DNA of 42,600 nt from Acidithiobacillus sulfuriphilus (GTDB lineage: Bacteria; Pseudomonadota; Gammaproteobacteria; Acidithiobacillales; Acidithiobacillaceae): contig NZ_RIZI01000184.1 of assembly GCF_003721225.1 (NCBI RefSeq), positions 1-42,600 of the forward strand, in the 5' to 3' direction. Of the stretch, positions 27,936 to 36,702 are shown piece after piece (the stretch's first letter is position 1; every line of letters begins with the position of its first letter). The notes under the pieces were generated by a model, which did no database searches, was not told the DNA's origin, and saw only the letters and a program-made list of their open reading frames with translations. The position numbers and the translations under genes are program-made.

Positions 27936-29264
27936 ATGCGTCTGCTCATCCGCAACGCCCGCATCGCCCTTCCGAGCGGGGAGCTCTATCACGGTGACCT
28001 GCTCACGGAAGACGGCCGCATTGCGGCCATCGATCGGGATCTGGATCTCCCCGCCGATGAGGTCATCGCGGCCCAGGGCCACGTCCTCCTGCCGGGGGTC
28101 ATGGATCCGCAGGTGCATTTCCGCGAACCCGGCAACGAACACAAGGAGGATCTGGCCACCGGCTCGCGGGCGGCGGCCAAGGGGGGGGTCACCAGCTTTC
28201 TGGAAATGCCCAACACCAGCCCGCCGACCACCACGCGCGCGGCGCTGGCCGACAAACTGGCGCGCGCCGCCGAAAAATCCGTCGTCAACTACGGCTTTTT
28301 CATCGGTGCCACGCCCGAGAACGTGGACGAACTGGTGGCCGCCGATGGGGCCTGTGGGATCAAAATCTTCATGGGGGCCAGCACCGGCTCCCTGCTGGTG
28401 GACAAAGAGGAGGATCTGGAGCGTATCTTCGCCCATGGCCATCGCCTGATTGCCGTGCATGCCGAGGATGAGGAGCGCATTCGCGCCCGCCGCGCCGATT
28501 TTGCCCATTCCTGCGACCCCGCGGACCACTCCCGCATCCGCGATAACGAAAGCGCCCTGCTGGCTACCCGGCGGGCCGTGGCGCTGGCCGAGAAATACCA
28601 GCGCCGCCTGCACGTGCTGCACCTCTCCACGGCTGAGGAAGTGGCCTTTCTGCGTGCGCACAAGGCCCCCTTTATCACCTGTGAGGCCATCCCCAACCAT
28701 CTTTTTCTGAATACCGATGCCTACGCCCGCAAGGGTCCCTTGGTGCAGATGAATCCGCCCATCCGTAGCGAGGCCGACCGCCTGGCCCTATGGGCAGGGC
28801 TGCATCGCGGCGACATCGACTGCATCGCCACGGACCATGCCCCCCACACCCTGGAGGAAAAGGCCCTGGGTTATCCGCGCTCCCCGGCGGGCATGCCGGG
28901 CGTGGAAACCAGTCTGCCCCTGATGCTCACGGCCATGCGCGATGGCCATTGCAGCCTGGCCGAGCTGCAACGCTGGATGTGCCTCAATCCGGCACGGCTG
29001 TACGGCGTCGCCAACAAAGGAAAAATCGCCATCGGCTGGGATGCCGATCTGGTCCTCGTGGACATGGTCCACGAAAAACCGGTGCGCAACGAAGAAATGT
29101 GGACCAAGGTCCACTGGAGTCCCTTCGCCGGCTGGAGCCTCACCGGCTGGCCCCAAGTCACCATCGTCGGTGGTCGGGTGGTATACGCCGACGGCAGCAT
29201 GCGCCCCGGTGCCCGTGGCGCTGCCCTATCCTTCGCCGCCGATACGCCCCTTCCCGCTTGTTGA
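27936..29264 (+). CDS. pyrC: Dihydroorotase-family amidohydrolase
   Basis: A 442-residue cyclic amidohydrolase, probably the pyrimidine-pathway dihydroorotase. It has MDPQVHFREPG (residues 56-66), the bridging-lysine motif GIKIFMGASTG, metal-site His in AVHAEDE and HVLHLST, and the catalytic Asp in ATDHAPHTLEEK. In class I enzymes the first motif is normally HxH; here the first His is Gln59 (QVH). The other ligands are intact. I recall this QVH form from other proteobacterial proteins annotated as dihydroorotase, so it is probably a subclass rather than a defect. It forms an operon with dksA. Confidence 0.85.
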   Translation: MRLLIRNARIALPSGELYHGDLLTEDGRIAAIDRDLDLPADEVIAAQGHVLLPGVMDPQVHFREPGNEHKEDLATGSRAAAKGGVTSFLEMPNTSPPTTTRAALADKLARAAEKSVVNYGFFIGATPENVDELVAADGACGIKIFMGASTGSLLVDKEEDLERIFAHGHRLIAVHAEDEERIRARRADFAHSCDPADHSRIRDNESALLATRRAVALAEKYQRRLHVLHLSTAEEVAFLRAHKAPFITCEAIPNHLFLNTDAYARKGPLVQMNPPIRSEADRLALWAGLHRGDIDCIATDHAPHTLEEKALGYPRSPAGMPGVETSLPLMLTAMRDGHCSLAELQRWMCLNPARLYGVANKGKIAIGWDADLVLVDMVHEKPVRNEEMWTKVHWSPFAGWSLTGWPQVTIVGGRVVYADGSMRPGARGAALSFAADTPLPAC

Positions 29265-29357
29265 TCCCAGATCCATTGGCGCGGGCCTTTCGTGCAAAAG
29301 CACCTGTGCCAACTGCCGTTTTTAACGTAACAACGATCTGCTGCCACGATAAAATGC

Positions 29358-29429
29358 GTAGGAGCGGGCCATGCCCGCGACCACCGGTGGTGGCGCCCCC
29401 AGTGGGTCGCGGCCATGGGCCGTTCCTAC
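29358..29429. repeat. REPIN-like pair of inverted REP elements
   Basis: GTAGGAGCGGGCCATGCCCG-type sequence at the left is mirrored at the right end as GGGCCGTTCCTAC, with about 20 bases between arms. Each arm also has its own short palindrome (CGGGC-CAT-GCCCG; GGCCCATGGCC-like). The GTAGGAGCGGG head closely resembles the REP family known from Pseudomonas. It lies between two convergent genes, the usual place for REPs. Confidence 0.7.
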
Positions 29430-29479
29430 CCGTTGTGAAGCCCGTTTCATGATGACGGGGTGCACCGGGCGCATGGCCG

Positions 29480-30838
29480 TCAGGCTGACCCCCCCTCGGC
29501 GCGCCAGAGATAGATAGCCTCCGGGCCCTGGGCCTGCGCCCAGGGGGCGGTATAATAACCAAGTATCAGCACGAGCTGGTCTTCCCCAAAAAAGAGCAGC
29601 GGCACATCGCCCCGATAGGCAGGAGGCACAGCGCTTTCCAGCAGGAGTTTTTTCAAGGGCCGATGACGACCATCGCTGCTGCGATAAGACTCCCCCGGCC
29701 GTCGGCGTCGCCAGTGCAATGCTTCCCGGGCAAGGGCCGGGTTCAGGGCATGGACGGCGGCAGCCGGGGCGCAGGTCTGCAACCCAGCCCGCCATCCCGG
29801 TATGAACAAAGGCTCGCCCCCCATCTGCCACGGTCCGGTTTCCCAGTCTGCAGGGCCGGGCGTCTGGGCGAGGGCATGGATCCTCCCTCCCTGTAACCAG
29901 ACGGCGCCGCCGGCCCATTGCAGGATACGTCCCCCCTTCCCTCCCCTGGCAATGGCGTCCTGTAGCGTTGTCAGACGGCTGCGGGACGGCAGGGCCAGCC
30001 CCCCCTGCCGGCGCAGCCAGTGGCGCAGAAAAATGCGTTGTGCGGCTGGGGATAGCCTGTGCAAAGTTGCCAGTTCCAGCCCCCTTTCTTCCTTCCCCGT
30101 TGCCCCTAGAGACGTTTCCTGTGCCGCCAACCATTGCCTCTGGACCTCCAGGGCATCGCCCAGGTTTTCCGCCGCTCGGGCGAACTGCGTGGCCGCCTGC
30201 GGCCAGCCAAGGGCGGCCAGTTGGGGGAAAAGACCATGGCGCAAGCGCGCGCGGTCAAAGCGCGGATCGTCGTTGGCAGGGTCTTCCAGATAGGGCAGCC
30301 CCATGGCCTCCAGATAGTCACGCAAAAGACTTCGTTCCAGATCCAGGAAAGGGCGGCCAAGGAAGCCTTGCCCCAACGGACGTTGCCACGGCATGGCCGC
30401 AAGGCCTTCCAATCCGGCGCCACGCAAGAGCTGCAAGAGAAAGGTTTCGGCCTGGTCCTCGCGGTGGTGGGCGGTGAGCAGCCAATCACCCTTTTGCAAG
30501 AGAGCGGCCATGGCCCCATAGCGGGCCCGGCGGGCGCGGTCTTCGAGGCCCTCCCCCGGCGTCAACGGCGCCAGCGTCAAGACCTCCACCGGCACCCCCA
30601 GGCGTGCCCCGATTTCCTGACAATGTTGCGCCCACGCTTTACTTTCCGGGCGCCAGCCGTGGTCCACATGAACCGCGCGCACCGGATGGCCCAAGGACTT
30701 GAGGGCGCCCAGCAAGGCCGTGGAGTCACCGCCGCCGCTGAAGGCAACCCACACGCCCTGCCCCACTGAGAGTTTCAGTTGCCTATGGAGGCGTTCGTGG
30801 AGGCACCGCTCCAGCTCATGCTTCACGGCGTATTCCAT
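29480..30838 (-). CDS. tilS: tRNA(Ile)-lysidine synthase
   Basis: A 452-residue enzyme that modifies C34 of the AUA-reading tRNA(Ile) to lysidine. The ATP pyrophosphatase loop SGGGDS is at residues 34-39, followed by VHVDHGWR, LLTAHHREDQAETFLLQLLR and GRPFLDLERSLLRDYLEAMG with the family's ligand-binding residues. The linker domain and C-terminal TilS domain (GHRPLKKLLLE-like) follow. The ATG at 30838 faces the ~290-base region upstream of the hydrogenase locus, divergently. Confidence 0.95.
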   Translation of the reverse strand: MEYAVKHELERCLHERLHRQLKLSVGQGVWVAFSGGGDSTALLGALKSLGHPVRAVHVDHGWRPESKAWAQHCQEIGARLGVPVEVLTLAPLTPGEGLEDRARRARYGAMAALLQKGDWLLTAHHREDQAETFLLQLLRGAGLEGLAAMPWQRPLGQGFLGRPFLDLERSLLRDYLEAMGLPYLEDPANDDPRFDRARLRHGLFPQLAALGWPQAATQFARAAENLGDALEVQRQWLAAQETSLGATGKEERGLELATLHRLSPAAQRIFLRHWLRRQGGLALPSRSRLTTLQDAIARGGKGGRILQWAGGAVWLQGGRIHALAQTPGPADWETGPWQMGGEPLFIPGWRAGLQTCAPAAAVHALNPALAREALHWRRRRPGESYRSSDGRHRPLKKLLLESAVPPAYRGDVPLLFFGEDQLVLILGYYTAPWAQAQGPEAIYLWRAEGGSA

Positions 30839-31034
30839 GTCTCACCATCATTTTATGATCTCGGTCATTGATAAACCGCATGTTGCGTAATAGCACCTCG
30901 TCTTCCGGGTGAATGGAAGAGGACAGTGGACGACCACAAAGTGGACCGGTATGCGTCACCATTGCACAGGATTTTGGTAATCACCTGCTTGCGGATAGCC
31001 GGATGCATGGGAGGATTCGCCATCATCGCGAATT

Positions 31035-31062
31035 TTGCAACGAACCCCATTTATAGTATATA
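31035..31062 (+). promoter_or_regulatory. Candidate sigma-70 promoter upstream of hydB
   Basis: TTGCAA at 31035-31040 and TATATA at 31057-31062 are 16 bases apart, about 70 bases before the hydB start. It is the best match in the tilS-hydB intergenic region. Confidence 0.4.
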
Positions 31063-31131
31063 GAAGAGCGATAGGGTGGTTGAATCAATAACAGCTCACT
31101 ATCGCCAAGTCACGGGGGTTTGCATCTAAAG

Positions 31132-32238
31132 ATGGCCGCACCCGGTTTTCTTCCTCGCCCCTACTTACAGCACCTGCTGGCTGCCTTGACTGCGGCAGGC
31201 TACCTCTGTCTGGGTCCCAAGGTGCGGGACGGCGCCATTGTCTACGAAGAGTTGGGCAGTGCCGACGATCTGCCGCGGGGGGTCCACGACCATCAGCAGC
31301 CGGGCGCGTATCGGCTCCACCGCGACGAGAGCCCGCGCTGTTTCTCTTGGGCCAACGGTCCCCAGGCCCTCAAGCCGCTGCTCTTCGCCCCCCGCGAGAT
31401 CCTCTGGACCAGCGCTGCGGGGAGTGACGGGGGCATCACCTTTCACCCCGAGATACCGGAAGCCCTGCCCACCGCCGTCATCGGGGTGCGCGCCTGCGAT
31501 CTGGCGGCCCTGCGTCTGCAGGACCAGCACTTCCTGGAGGGACCCTCCCCTGATCCCCATTATGGAGTCCGGCGCAGGAACCTTTTTCTGGTGGCGGTGC
31601 ATTGCACCCATCCCGCTGCCACCTGCTTCTGCGCCTCTACCGGCGACGGGCCGCGGGCCGAGTCGGGTTTCGACCTGGCCCTGGCGGAACTGGACGAGGG
31701 GTTCGTTGTGACAGCGGGGAGCCCCAAGGGCGAGGCGCTGCTCGGGCAACTGCCCCTCGAAGCCCTGGATCCCGTCCAGCAGGCCACCGCCGACGGGGAG
31801 ATCGTCGCTGCCGCCCAGGCGCAGCAACGCGCCCTGCCGTCCCGCAACCTGCGGGATGGCCTCTTTGCCAACCTTCACCACCCCCGCTGGGACGATGTGG
31901 CCCAGCGATGCCTGTCCTGCACCAACTGCACCTCCGTCTGCCCCACCTGTTTCTGCCACGCCGAGATGGAGGAACCCGCCCTGGACGGCCTGAGCAGTAC
32001 CCATTACCGGCAATGGGACTCCTGTTTCACCGAAGGCCACAGCGCTATCCACGGCATCGTCATCCGCGCCGATACCCGCCTGCGCTATCGCCAGTGGCTG
32101 ACCCACAAGCTCGGGAGCTGGCACGACCAGTACGGCCGCTCCGGTTGCGTGGGCTGCGGACGCTGCATCGCGTGGTGCCCGGCGGGCATCGACATCACCG
32201 CGGAAGCGACGGCCGTCTGTGGAGGGGATCATGCCTGA
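31132..32238 (+). CDS. hydB: Group 3b [NiFe]-hydrogenase (sulfhydrogenase) beta subunit, iron-sulfur protein
   Basis: A 368-residue cytoplasmic iron-sulfur subunit (HydB/HyhB, related to AsrA). Two ferredoxin-type motifs are seen: [16 protein letters not shown] (about residues 260-275) and [16 protein letters not shown] (about 340-355). [14 protein letters not shown] and [16 protein letters not shown] are also typical of the family. It passes electrons between the hydrogenase dimer and the flavin subunit. The ATG at 31132 is chosen; a TTG at 31120 is possible. Its end overlaps hydG by eight bases. It heads the split group 3b operon. Confidence 0.92.
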   Translation: MAAPGFLPRPYLQHLLAALTAAGYLCLGPKVRDGAIVYEELGSADDLPRGVHDHQQPGAYRLHRDESPRCFSWANGPQALKPLLFAPREILWTSAAGSDGGITFHPEIPEALPTAVIGVRACDLAALRLQDQHFLEGPSPDPHYGVRRRNLFLVAVHCTHPAATCFCASTGDGPRAESGFDLALAELDEGFVVTAGSPKGEALLGQLPLEALDPVQQATADGEIVAAAQAQQRALPSRNLRDGLFANLHHPRWDDVAQRCLSCTNCTSVCPTCFCHAEMEEPALDGLSSTHYRQWDSCFTEGHSAIHGIVIRADTRLRYRQWLTHKLGSWHDQYGRSGCVGCGRCIAWCPAGIDITAEATAVCGGDHA

Positions 32239-33061
32239 TCCTTACCTTCCCCACGAGGTCGAGATCCTGGAGCGCATTCAGGAATCCCCCACCATCTTCA
32301 CCCTGCGCCTCGCCTTCACCGACCCGGAAATGCAGGCCCGCTATCGCTTTCAGCCGGGCCAGTTCAACATGGTTTATCTGTACGGGGTGGGCGAGGTGCC
32401 CATTTCCATCGTCTCCGATCCAGAAGATGAGCACCTCATCGACCATACCATTCGTGCCGTGGGCCGGGTCACCCAAGGGCTGGCGCGCCTGGGGAAAGGC
32501 GCCCGCCTGGGCCTGCGCGGGCCTTACGGCCGGGGCTGGCCCCTGAAACTGGCCGAAGGCAGGGACATCGTGCTCCTCACCGGGGGGCTGGGTTGCGCGC
32601 CGGTGGTTTCGGTCATCCACTACATCCTGCGGCGACGGGAACGCTTCGGGCGGCTCACCATCCTGCAAGGGGTCAAGCATACCGACGACCTCATCTGGCG
32701 CGCCCAGTATGAAGCCTGGAGTCGGCTGCCCGATGTGCAGGTGGGGCTGGCGGCGGACGTGGGCAGCCCCGGCTGGTTCGGACAGGTGGGGCCGGTAACG
32801 GTCCTCTTCGACCGCGTGCAGTTCGGTCCCGGTGCGCTGATGATGATGTGCGGCCCCGAGCCCATGATGCGGGCGGCCGTGCAGGAGCTGCTGCGGCGCG
32901 GCGTGGCGGAGGAGGATTTGTGGCTCAGCATGGAGCGCAGCATGCACTGCGCCATCGGTCATTGCGGCCATTGTCAGATGGGGGGGAACTTTGTCTGCCG
33001 GGATGGCCCGGTCTTCCCCTACCCGGAGATCCAGGCCCTGCTGGGCGAGCGAGGATTTTGA
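32231..33061 (+). CDS. hydG: Group 3b hydrogenase gamma subunit, FAD/NAD(P)-binding
   Basis: A 276-residue flavoprotein of the ferredoxin-NADP reductase fold. The N-terminal FAD barrel contains RFQPGQFNMVYLYGVGEVPIS. A nucleotide-binding motif LLTGGLGCAPVVSVI and MMMCGPEPMMRA follow. The C-terminal Cys cluster CAIGHCGHCQMGGNFVCRDG binds 2Fe-2S as in dihydroorotate dehydrogenase electron-transfer subunits. It exchanges electrons with NAD(P)H. It overlaps hydB and lies four bases before hydD. Confidence 0.94.
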   Translation: MPDPYLPHEVEILERIQESPTIFTLRLAFTDPEMQARYRFQPGQFNMVYLYGVGEVPISIVSDPEDEHLIDHTIRAVGRVTQGLARLGKGARLGLRGPYGRGWPLKLAEGRDIVLLTGGLGCAPVVSVIHYILRRRERFGRLTILQGVKHTDDLIWRAQYEAWSRLPDVQVGLAADVGSPGWFGQVGPVTVLFDRVQFGPGALMMMCGPEPMMRAAVQELLRRGVAEEDLWLSMERSMHCAIGHCGHCQMGGNFVCRDGPVFPYPEIQALLGERGF

Positions 33062-33065
33062 CGTC

Positions 33066-33902
33066 ATGGCCGCTGCCAAACCACGCCTTGCGGTGCACAA
33101 GTTCAGTTCTTGCGACGGTTGTCAGTTGGCCTTCCTGAATCTGGGGGAAGACCTGCTGCGGCTTGCCGAGCTGGTAGAGATCGTCCACTTCGCCGAGGCC
33201 GGGCCCGTGGCGCCCGAAGCGGCCGTGGACATCGCTTTTGTGGAGGGGAGTATCTCCACGCCCGAGGATGAGGAACGCATCCAGGCAGTGCGCCGCAACA
33301 GCCGCCACCTTATCAGCATCGGCGCCTGTGCCACCGCTGGCGGCCTCCAGGCCTTGCGCAACCTGGCCGACGGCCCCGGCTGGAGCGCGGAGATCTACGC
33401 CCAGCCCGAAACTATCCATAGCCTGGCCACCTCCACCCCCATCGCCGCCCATGTCCCGGTGGATCTGGAGCTGTGGGGCTGTCCGGTGAACGGGCGCCAA
33501 GTCCTGGGGGCGGTGCGCGCCCTCCTCTTCGGGGTCGTACCAGCGCTCGAAAAGGACAAGGTCTGCCTGGAGTGTAAACGCCATCAAGCGGTCTGCGTAC
33601 TGGTGGCCAAGGGACTGCCATGCATGGGCCCGGTGACTCTCACCGGCTGCGGGGCGCTGTGCCCCCGTTTCGGACGCGATTGCTACGCCTGCTATGGACC
33701 GGCGGAAAACCCCAACGCCACGGCATTGGGGCGGCGGTTGGAGGGGCTCGGCCTGGTGCCGGAGGCCGTCGCGCGGCGCTTCCTCTTCATCAACAACGGC
33801 GCCCCTGCCTTTGCCGAGGCGGGCCGCCACTGGCGGGAGCAGCGTATTCTGACGCCGATATGCGCTGAGGACGTCCCGACGGAAGATCGTCCGGACATCT
33901 AG
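33066..33902 (+). CDS. hydD: Group 3b [NiFe]-hydrogenase small (delta) subunit
   Basis: A 278-residue small subunit without a Tat signal, hence cytoplasmic. Proximal-cluster ligands are Cys16 and Cys19 (FSSCDGCQ), then SIGACATAGG and LWGCPVNGRQ. A Cys-rich C-terminal part (KVCLECKRHQAVCVL, GLPCMGPVT, GCGALCPRFGRDCYACYG) supplies two further clusters. In related operons the next gene is the large subunit hydA; here hydA lies 6.2 kb away, past a whole second hydrogenase unit. Confidence 0.93.
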   Translation: MAAAKPRLAVHKFSSCDGCQLAFLNLGEDLLRLAELVEIVHFAEAGPVAPEAAVDIAFVEGSISTPEDEERIQAVRRNSRHLISIGACATAGGLQALRNLADGPGWSAEIYAQPETIHSLATSTPIAAHVPVDLELWGCPVNGRQVLGAVRALLFGVVPALEKDKVCLECKRHQAVCVLVAKGLPCMGPVTLTGCGALCPRFGRDCYACYGPAENPNATALGRRLEGLGLVPEAVARRFLFINNGAPAFAEAGRHWREQRILTPICAEDVPTEDRPDI

Positions 33903-33955
33903 TTGGCCCTGTCCCATCATCGCAGCGTAATACATAAACCTGAACCGTTTTAATT

Positions 33956-33971
33956 GCCCCGGGGCTTTTTT
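33956..33971 (+). terminator. Weak candidate terminator after hydD
   Basis: GCCCCGGGGC is followed immediately by TTTTTT. The palindrome leaves only a short stem once a loop is allowed, so it would be a leaky stop at best. Confidence 0.35.
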
Positions 33972-34029
33972 GTTTGACTTTTCGGGTCCCTTTCATCCCC
34001 ACAAACATGGGATGCGCAGACTCTGTTTC

Positions 34030-34058
34030 TTGACAGGGATGATTCTCTAAACTATGAA
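34030..34058 (+). promoter_or_regulatory. Strong sigma-70 promoter of the group 1e hydrogenase unit
   Basis: A perfect TTGACA at 34030-34035, 17-base spacer and TATGAA at 34053-34058. The expected transcript start, six to seven bases further, falls on or next to the ATG at 34065, so the message may have no leader. Confidence 0.7.
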
Positions 34059-34064
34059 CAAAAG

Positions 34065-34541
34065 ATGGGGAAAATTCTGGTTCTGGGGCTGGGCAATGTC
34101 CTGCAAGGGGACGATGGAGTGGGCGTCCACATCGTCCGCTGCCTCGCCGGGCAGGCACCTATGACCGGCGTCACCGTCCTGGATGGGGGCACGATCGGCT
34201 CATCGCTGCTGGTTGCGTTGGAGGGGGTGGATGCTTTGCTGGTGGCGGATGCCGTGGAATCAGGACGAGAGGCAGGGCGGGTAACTCTCTTCCAGGGGGA
34301 AGCGATGGACCGGCTCCTGGCCCGTCCCAAGGCCGGTAGCGTTCACGAAGCCGGCCTGGCCGAATTGCTGGACATGGCGCGCCTGCTTGGTTGTCTTCCG
34401 GCCCGACGGGCCTTGCTCGGCGTTCAGCCCCAGACGATCGCTTGGGGTGACACCCTGAGTCCGCCGCTTGCCCGATCCTTGCCCGAAGCGTCGCGTCGCG
34501 CCCGATCGCTCTTGGAGGAATGGGGACGTGAAGGCCCTTGA
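34065..34541 (+). CDS. hupD: Hydrogenase maturation protease (HupD/HyaD family)
   Basis: A 158-residue M52 peptidase that removes the C-terminal tail of a [NiFe] large subunit after nickel insertion. It has the N-terminal LVLGLGNVLQGDDGVGVHIV with the nickel-sensing Glu/Asp positions, DGGTIGSSLL, and VADAVESGREAGRV. The start is fixed because the first beta-strand begins at residue 3. No ribosome site is visible before it. As first gene of the group 1e unit it probably serves the large subunit encoded at 38064. Its end overlaps the next gene. Confidence 0.9.
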   Translation: MGKILVLGLGNVLQGDDGVGVHIVRCLAGQAPMTGVTVLDGGTIGSSLLVALEGVDALLVADAVESGREAGRVTLFQGEAMDRLLARPKAGSVHEAGLAELLDMARLLGCLPARRALLGVQPQTIAWGDTLSPPLARSLPEASRRARSLLEEWGREGP

Positions 34542-34944
34542 TGCCATTCCCATCCGCCCTGCGCCCAGCCCCGCCGCCAACGCGCCGGCCTTGCTGCAGG
34601 AGATCGCCGCGGCCCTGGACGCCTTGCTCCTCTCGGGGCGGCGGCACTGCATCGACCTTGGCTCCTTGCCCCTCTCCCCCGCCGACCGGGATCTGCTCAG
34701 AGAGACCCTGGGGACGGGAGAGGTCCGCATGGAACTGGAGGCCTTGGGAAACTCCCGCATCGAGGAGACCGGGGTGCCGGGTGTGTGGTGGGTGCGCCAT
34801 TCCAGCGAGGACGGGATCCTGCTGACGGAGTCGCTGGAAGTATGCCACGTGCCGGAGATCGTCCCGGCCGGTACGACAGACATCGCGATAGGGCTGCAGC
34901 GGTTACGGCAAGCACTCGCACTTCGCGAATCAGGAGGAGACTAA
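34528..34944 (+). CDS. hupH: Hydrogenase assembly protein, HupH/HyaF C-terminal domain
   Basis: A 138-residue protein with GTG start at 34528 (GGAGG nine bases upstream, inside the protease gene). The matching part to HupH/HyaF is LSGRRHCIDLGSLPLSPADR, TGEVRMELEALGNSRIEETG and VPGVWWVRHSSEDGILLTES, then CHVPEIV. It is shorter than HyaF (~280 residues), covering one domain only. HyaF/HupH proteins assist small-subunit maturation or oxygen protection. Its stop overlaps the small subunit start (TAATG), indicating coupling. Confidence 0.8.
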   Translation: MKALDAIPIRPAPSPAANAPALLQEIAAALDALLLSGRRHCIDLGSLPLSPADRDLLRETLGTGEVRMELEALGNSRIEETGVPGVWWVRHSSEDGILLTESLEVCHVPEIVPAGTTDIAIGLQRLRQALALRESGGD

Positions 34945-36047
34945 TGGAAGAGACCATTCTCGACGCATTCCAGCAAAACGGCCTGAGCCGCCGCGCCTTC
35001 CTGAAGTTCTGCGCCGCCACCGCCTCCCTGCTGGCCCTGCCCCCTGCCGCCGCCGCGGCCATGGCGGAAAAGCTGGCGAGCACCCCCCGGCCCACGGTGA
35101 TCTACCTCTCTTATCAGGAATGCACCGGCTGCCTGGAATCCATGACCCGCTCCTTCTCCCCGACCATCGAACACCTCATGTTCAACAACATCTCCCTGGC
35201 CTTCAACGATACTCTTCAGGCAGCCGCCGGGGAGGCCGCCGAGGCGGCCCGGAAGGAGGCCATGCGCAAGGCCTGGGGCAAATACATCCTCATCGTGGAC
35301 GGGGCCGTGCCCCTGGGGGCGGGCGGCGCCTACTGCGTGGCCGCGGGCCAAAGCGCCGTCGATGACCTGCGCCATGCCGCCCGGGGGGCGGCGGCCATCA
35401 TCGCCGTGGGGACCTGCGCCGCCTTCGGCGGCGTGCCCTACGCGGCGCCCAATCCAACCGGCGCGGTGCCGGTTTCCGAGGTCATCCGCGACCGCCCGAT
35501 CATCAACGTCTCGGGCTGTCCGCCCATTCCCGAGGTCATGACCGGGGTCGTCGTCTATTACCTGAGCTTCGGGATGCCCGCCTTGGACCGCCAGGGGCGG
35601 CCGCTGGCGTTTTACGGCAACACCATCCACGACCGCTGTTACCGTCGGCCCTTCTATGACGAGGGCCGCTTCGCCCACACCTTCGACGACGAGGGGGCGC
35701 GCAACGGCTGGTGCCTCTACGAACTCGGCTGCAAAGGGCCGGTGACCTACAACGCCTGCGCCACCCTGAAATGGAACCAAGGGACCAGCTTTCCCATCCA
35801 GTCCGGCCACGGCTGCCTGGGCTGCTCAGAGCCGGACTTTTGGGACAAGGGTGGATTTTACCGGCCCCTGCCCGCAGCCACCGGCCACTGGGCGCGTGGG
35901 GAGGTATTGGGGGGTGCGGCGCTAGGTGGAGCGGTGGTCGGAGCAGGGATGGCGATGCTGGCCCGTTCCCACCAGAAAGCGAACGCCGCGAAAACCGCCA
36001 AGGAGGTTGGTAGCCAGCCCCAAAAGGAGGATTCCCATGAGCACTGA
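34944..36047 (+). CDS. hynS: Group 1e (Isp-type) [NiFe]-hydrogenase small subunit
   Basis: A 367-residue periplasmic small subunit. A Tat signal peptide is clear: SRRAFLKF with Arg16-Arg17, then an Ala-rich hydrophobic stretch. Proximal-cluster Cys are Cys60 and Cys63 (YQECTGCLES). The distal cluster ligands lie in GNTIHDRCYRRPF and NGWCLYELGCKGPVTYNACA, and the medial cluster in GHGCLGCSEPDFW. A C-terminal hydrophobic helix (GGAALGGAVVGAGMAML) anchors it. GGAGGAG precedes the ATG. In this family isp1 and isp2 lie between small and large subunit genes, as here. Confidence 0.94.
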   Translation: MEETILDAFQQNGLSRRAFLKFCAATASLLALPPAAAAAMAEKLASTPRPTVIYLSYQECTGCLESMTRSFSPTIEHLMFNNISLAFNDTLQAAAGEAAEAARKEAMRKAWGKYILIVDGAVPLGAGGAYCVAAGQSAVDDLRHAARGAAAIIAVGTCAAFGGVPYAAPNPTGAVPVSEVIRDRPIINVSGCPPIPEVMTGVVVYYLSFGMPALDRQGRPLAFYGNTIHDRCYRRPFYDEGRFAHTFDDEGARNGWCLYELGCKGPVTYNACATLKWNQGTSFPIQSGHGCLGCSEPDFWDKGGFYRPLPAATGHWARGEVLGGAALGGAVVGAGMAMLARSHQKANAAKTAKEVGSQPQKEDSHEH

Positions 36048-36702
36048 GACAGACCTGCTGGATTTCGCCCGCGGCCCCGCCCTGGAGGCAGCGCTGATTA
36101 TAATGGTTTTCGGCATTTTCTGGCGGCTCGTCGGGGTACTGGCCCTGCGCCGGCCCCGCGATCTTTCGGAGCCCCGGGTGCGCCACGCCTGGCTGGGGGG
36201 CGTCAAGACCATCTTCACCCGCATGTGGCCGCGCCGGGAGTTCCGGCCCCGCATCCTGCACTGGGAGGCGGTGAGCTACCTCTTTCACTTCGGTCTGGCG
36301 GTGGTGATCCTGGGGCTGGTGCCCCACATCCTCCTCATCCGCGACATCACTGGTCTGTCCTGGCCGGGTTTACCGACGGGTGTAATCACCTTTGCCGCCG
36401 GCGTCTCCCTGATCAGCCTCCTCGCCCTCCTCGCCCATCGCGCCACCCACCCGGTCCTGCGCCAGATCTCCAATTTCGACGACTATTTCAGTTGGCTGCT
36501 GGTCTTTACGCCGCTACTCACGGGGCTCATGGCCTATTACCATCTGGGTGGTCGTTACGAGGACCTGCTGGCCTTGCACATGCTGAGCGCGGAACTCCTG
36601 CTGGCGTGGCTGCCCTTCAGCAAGCTCGCCCATACGGTGCTCTTTGCCTTCTCCCGCGGCGTCACCGGGACGATCTACAGCCGCCGGGGGGCCCAGACAT
36701 GA
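36037..36702 (+). CDS. isp1: Isp1, b-type cytochrome membrane subunit of group 1e hydrogenase
   Basis: A 221-residue integral membrane protein of the NarI/DsrM-like fold with about five helices. Likely heme ligands are His84 (VSYLFHFGLAVV), His181 (LLALHMLSAELLL) and His199 (FSKLAHTVLFAF). It links the periplasmic hydrogenase to Isp2 and the quinone pool. It overlaps the small subunit gene by eleven bases and isp2 by four (ATGA). Longer upstream frames lie inside the small subunit gene and are not real. Confidence 0.92.
   Translation: MSTETDLLDFARGPALEAALIIMVFGIFWRLVGVLALRRPRDLSEPRVRHAWLGGVKTIFTRMWPRREFRPRILHWEAVSYLFHFGLAVVILGLVPHILLIRDITGLSWPGLPTGVITFAAGVSLISLLALLAHRATHPVLRQISNFDDYFSWLLVFTPLLTGLMAYYHLGGRYEDLLALHMLSAELLLAWLPFSKLAHTVLFAFSRGVTGTIYSRRGAQT

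Noticed and set aside
30839..31131. Sigma-54 promoter search upstream of hydB
   Set aside because: No GG-N10-GC pair with good flanks was found; the sigma-70-like pair at 31035-31062 fits better.
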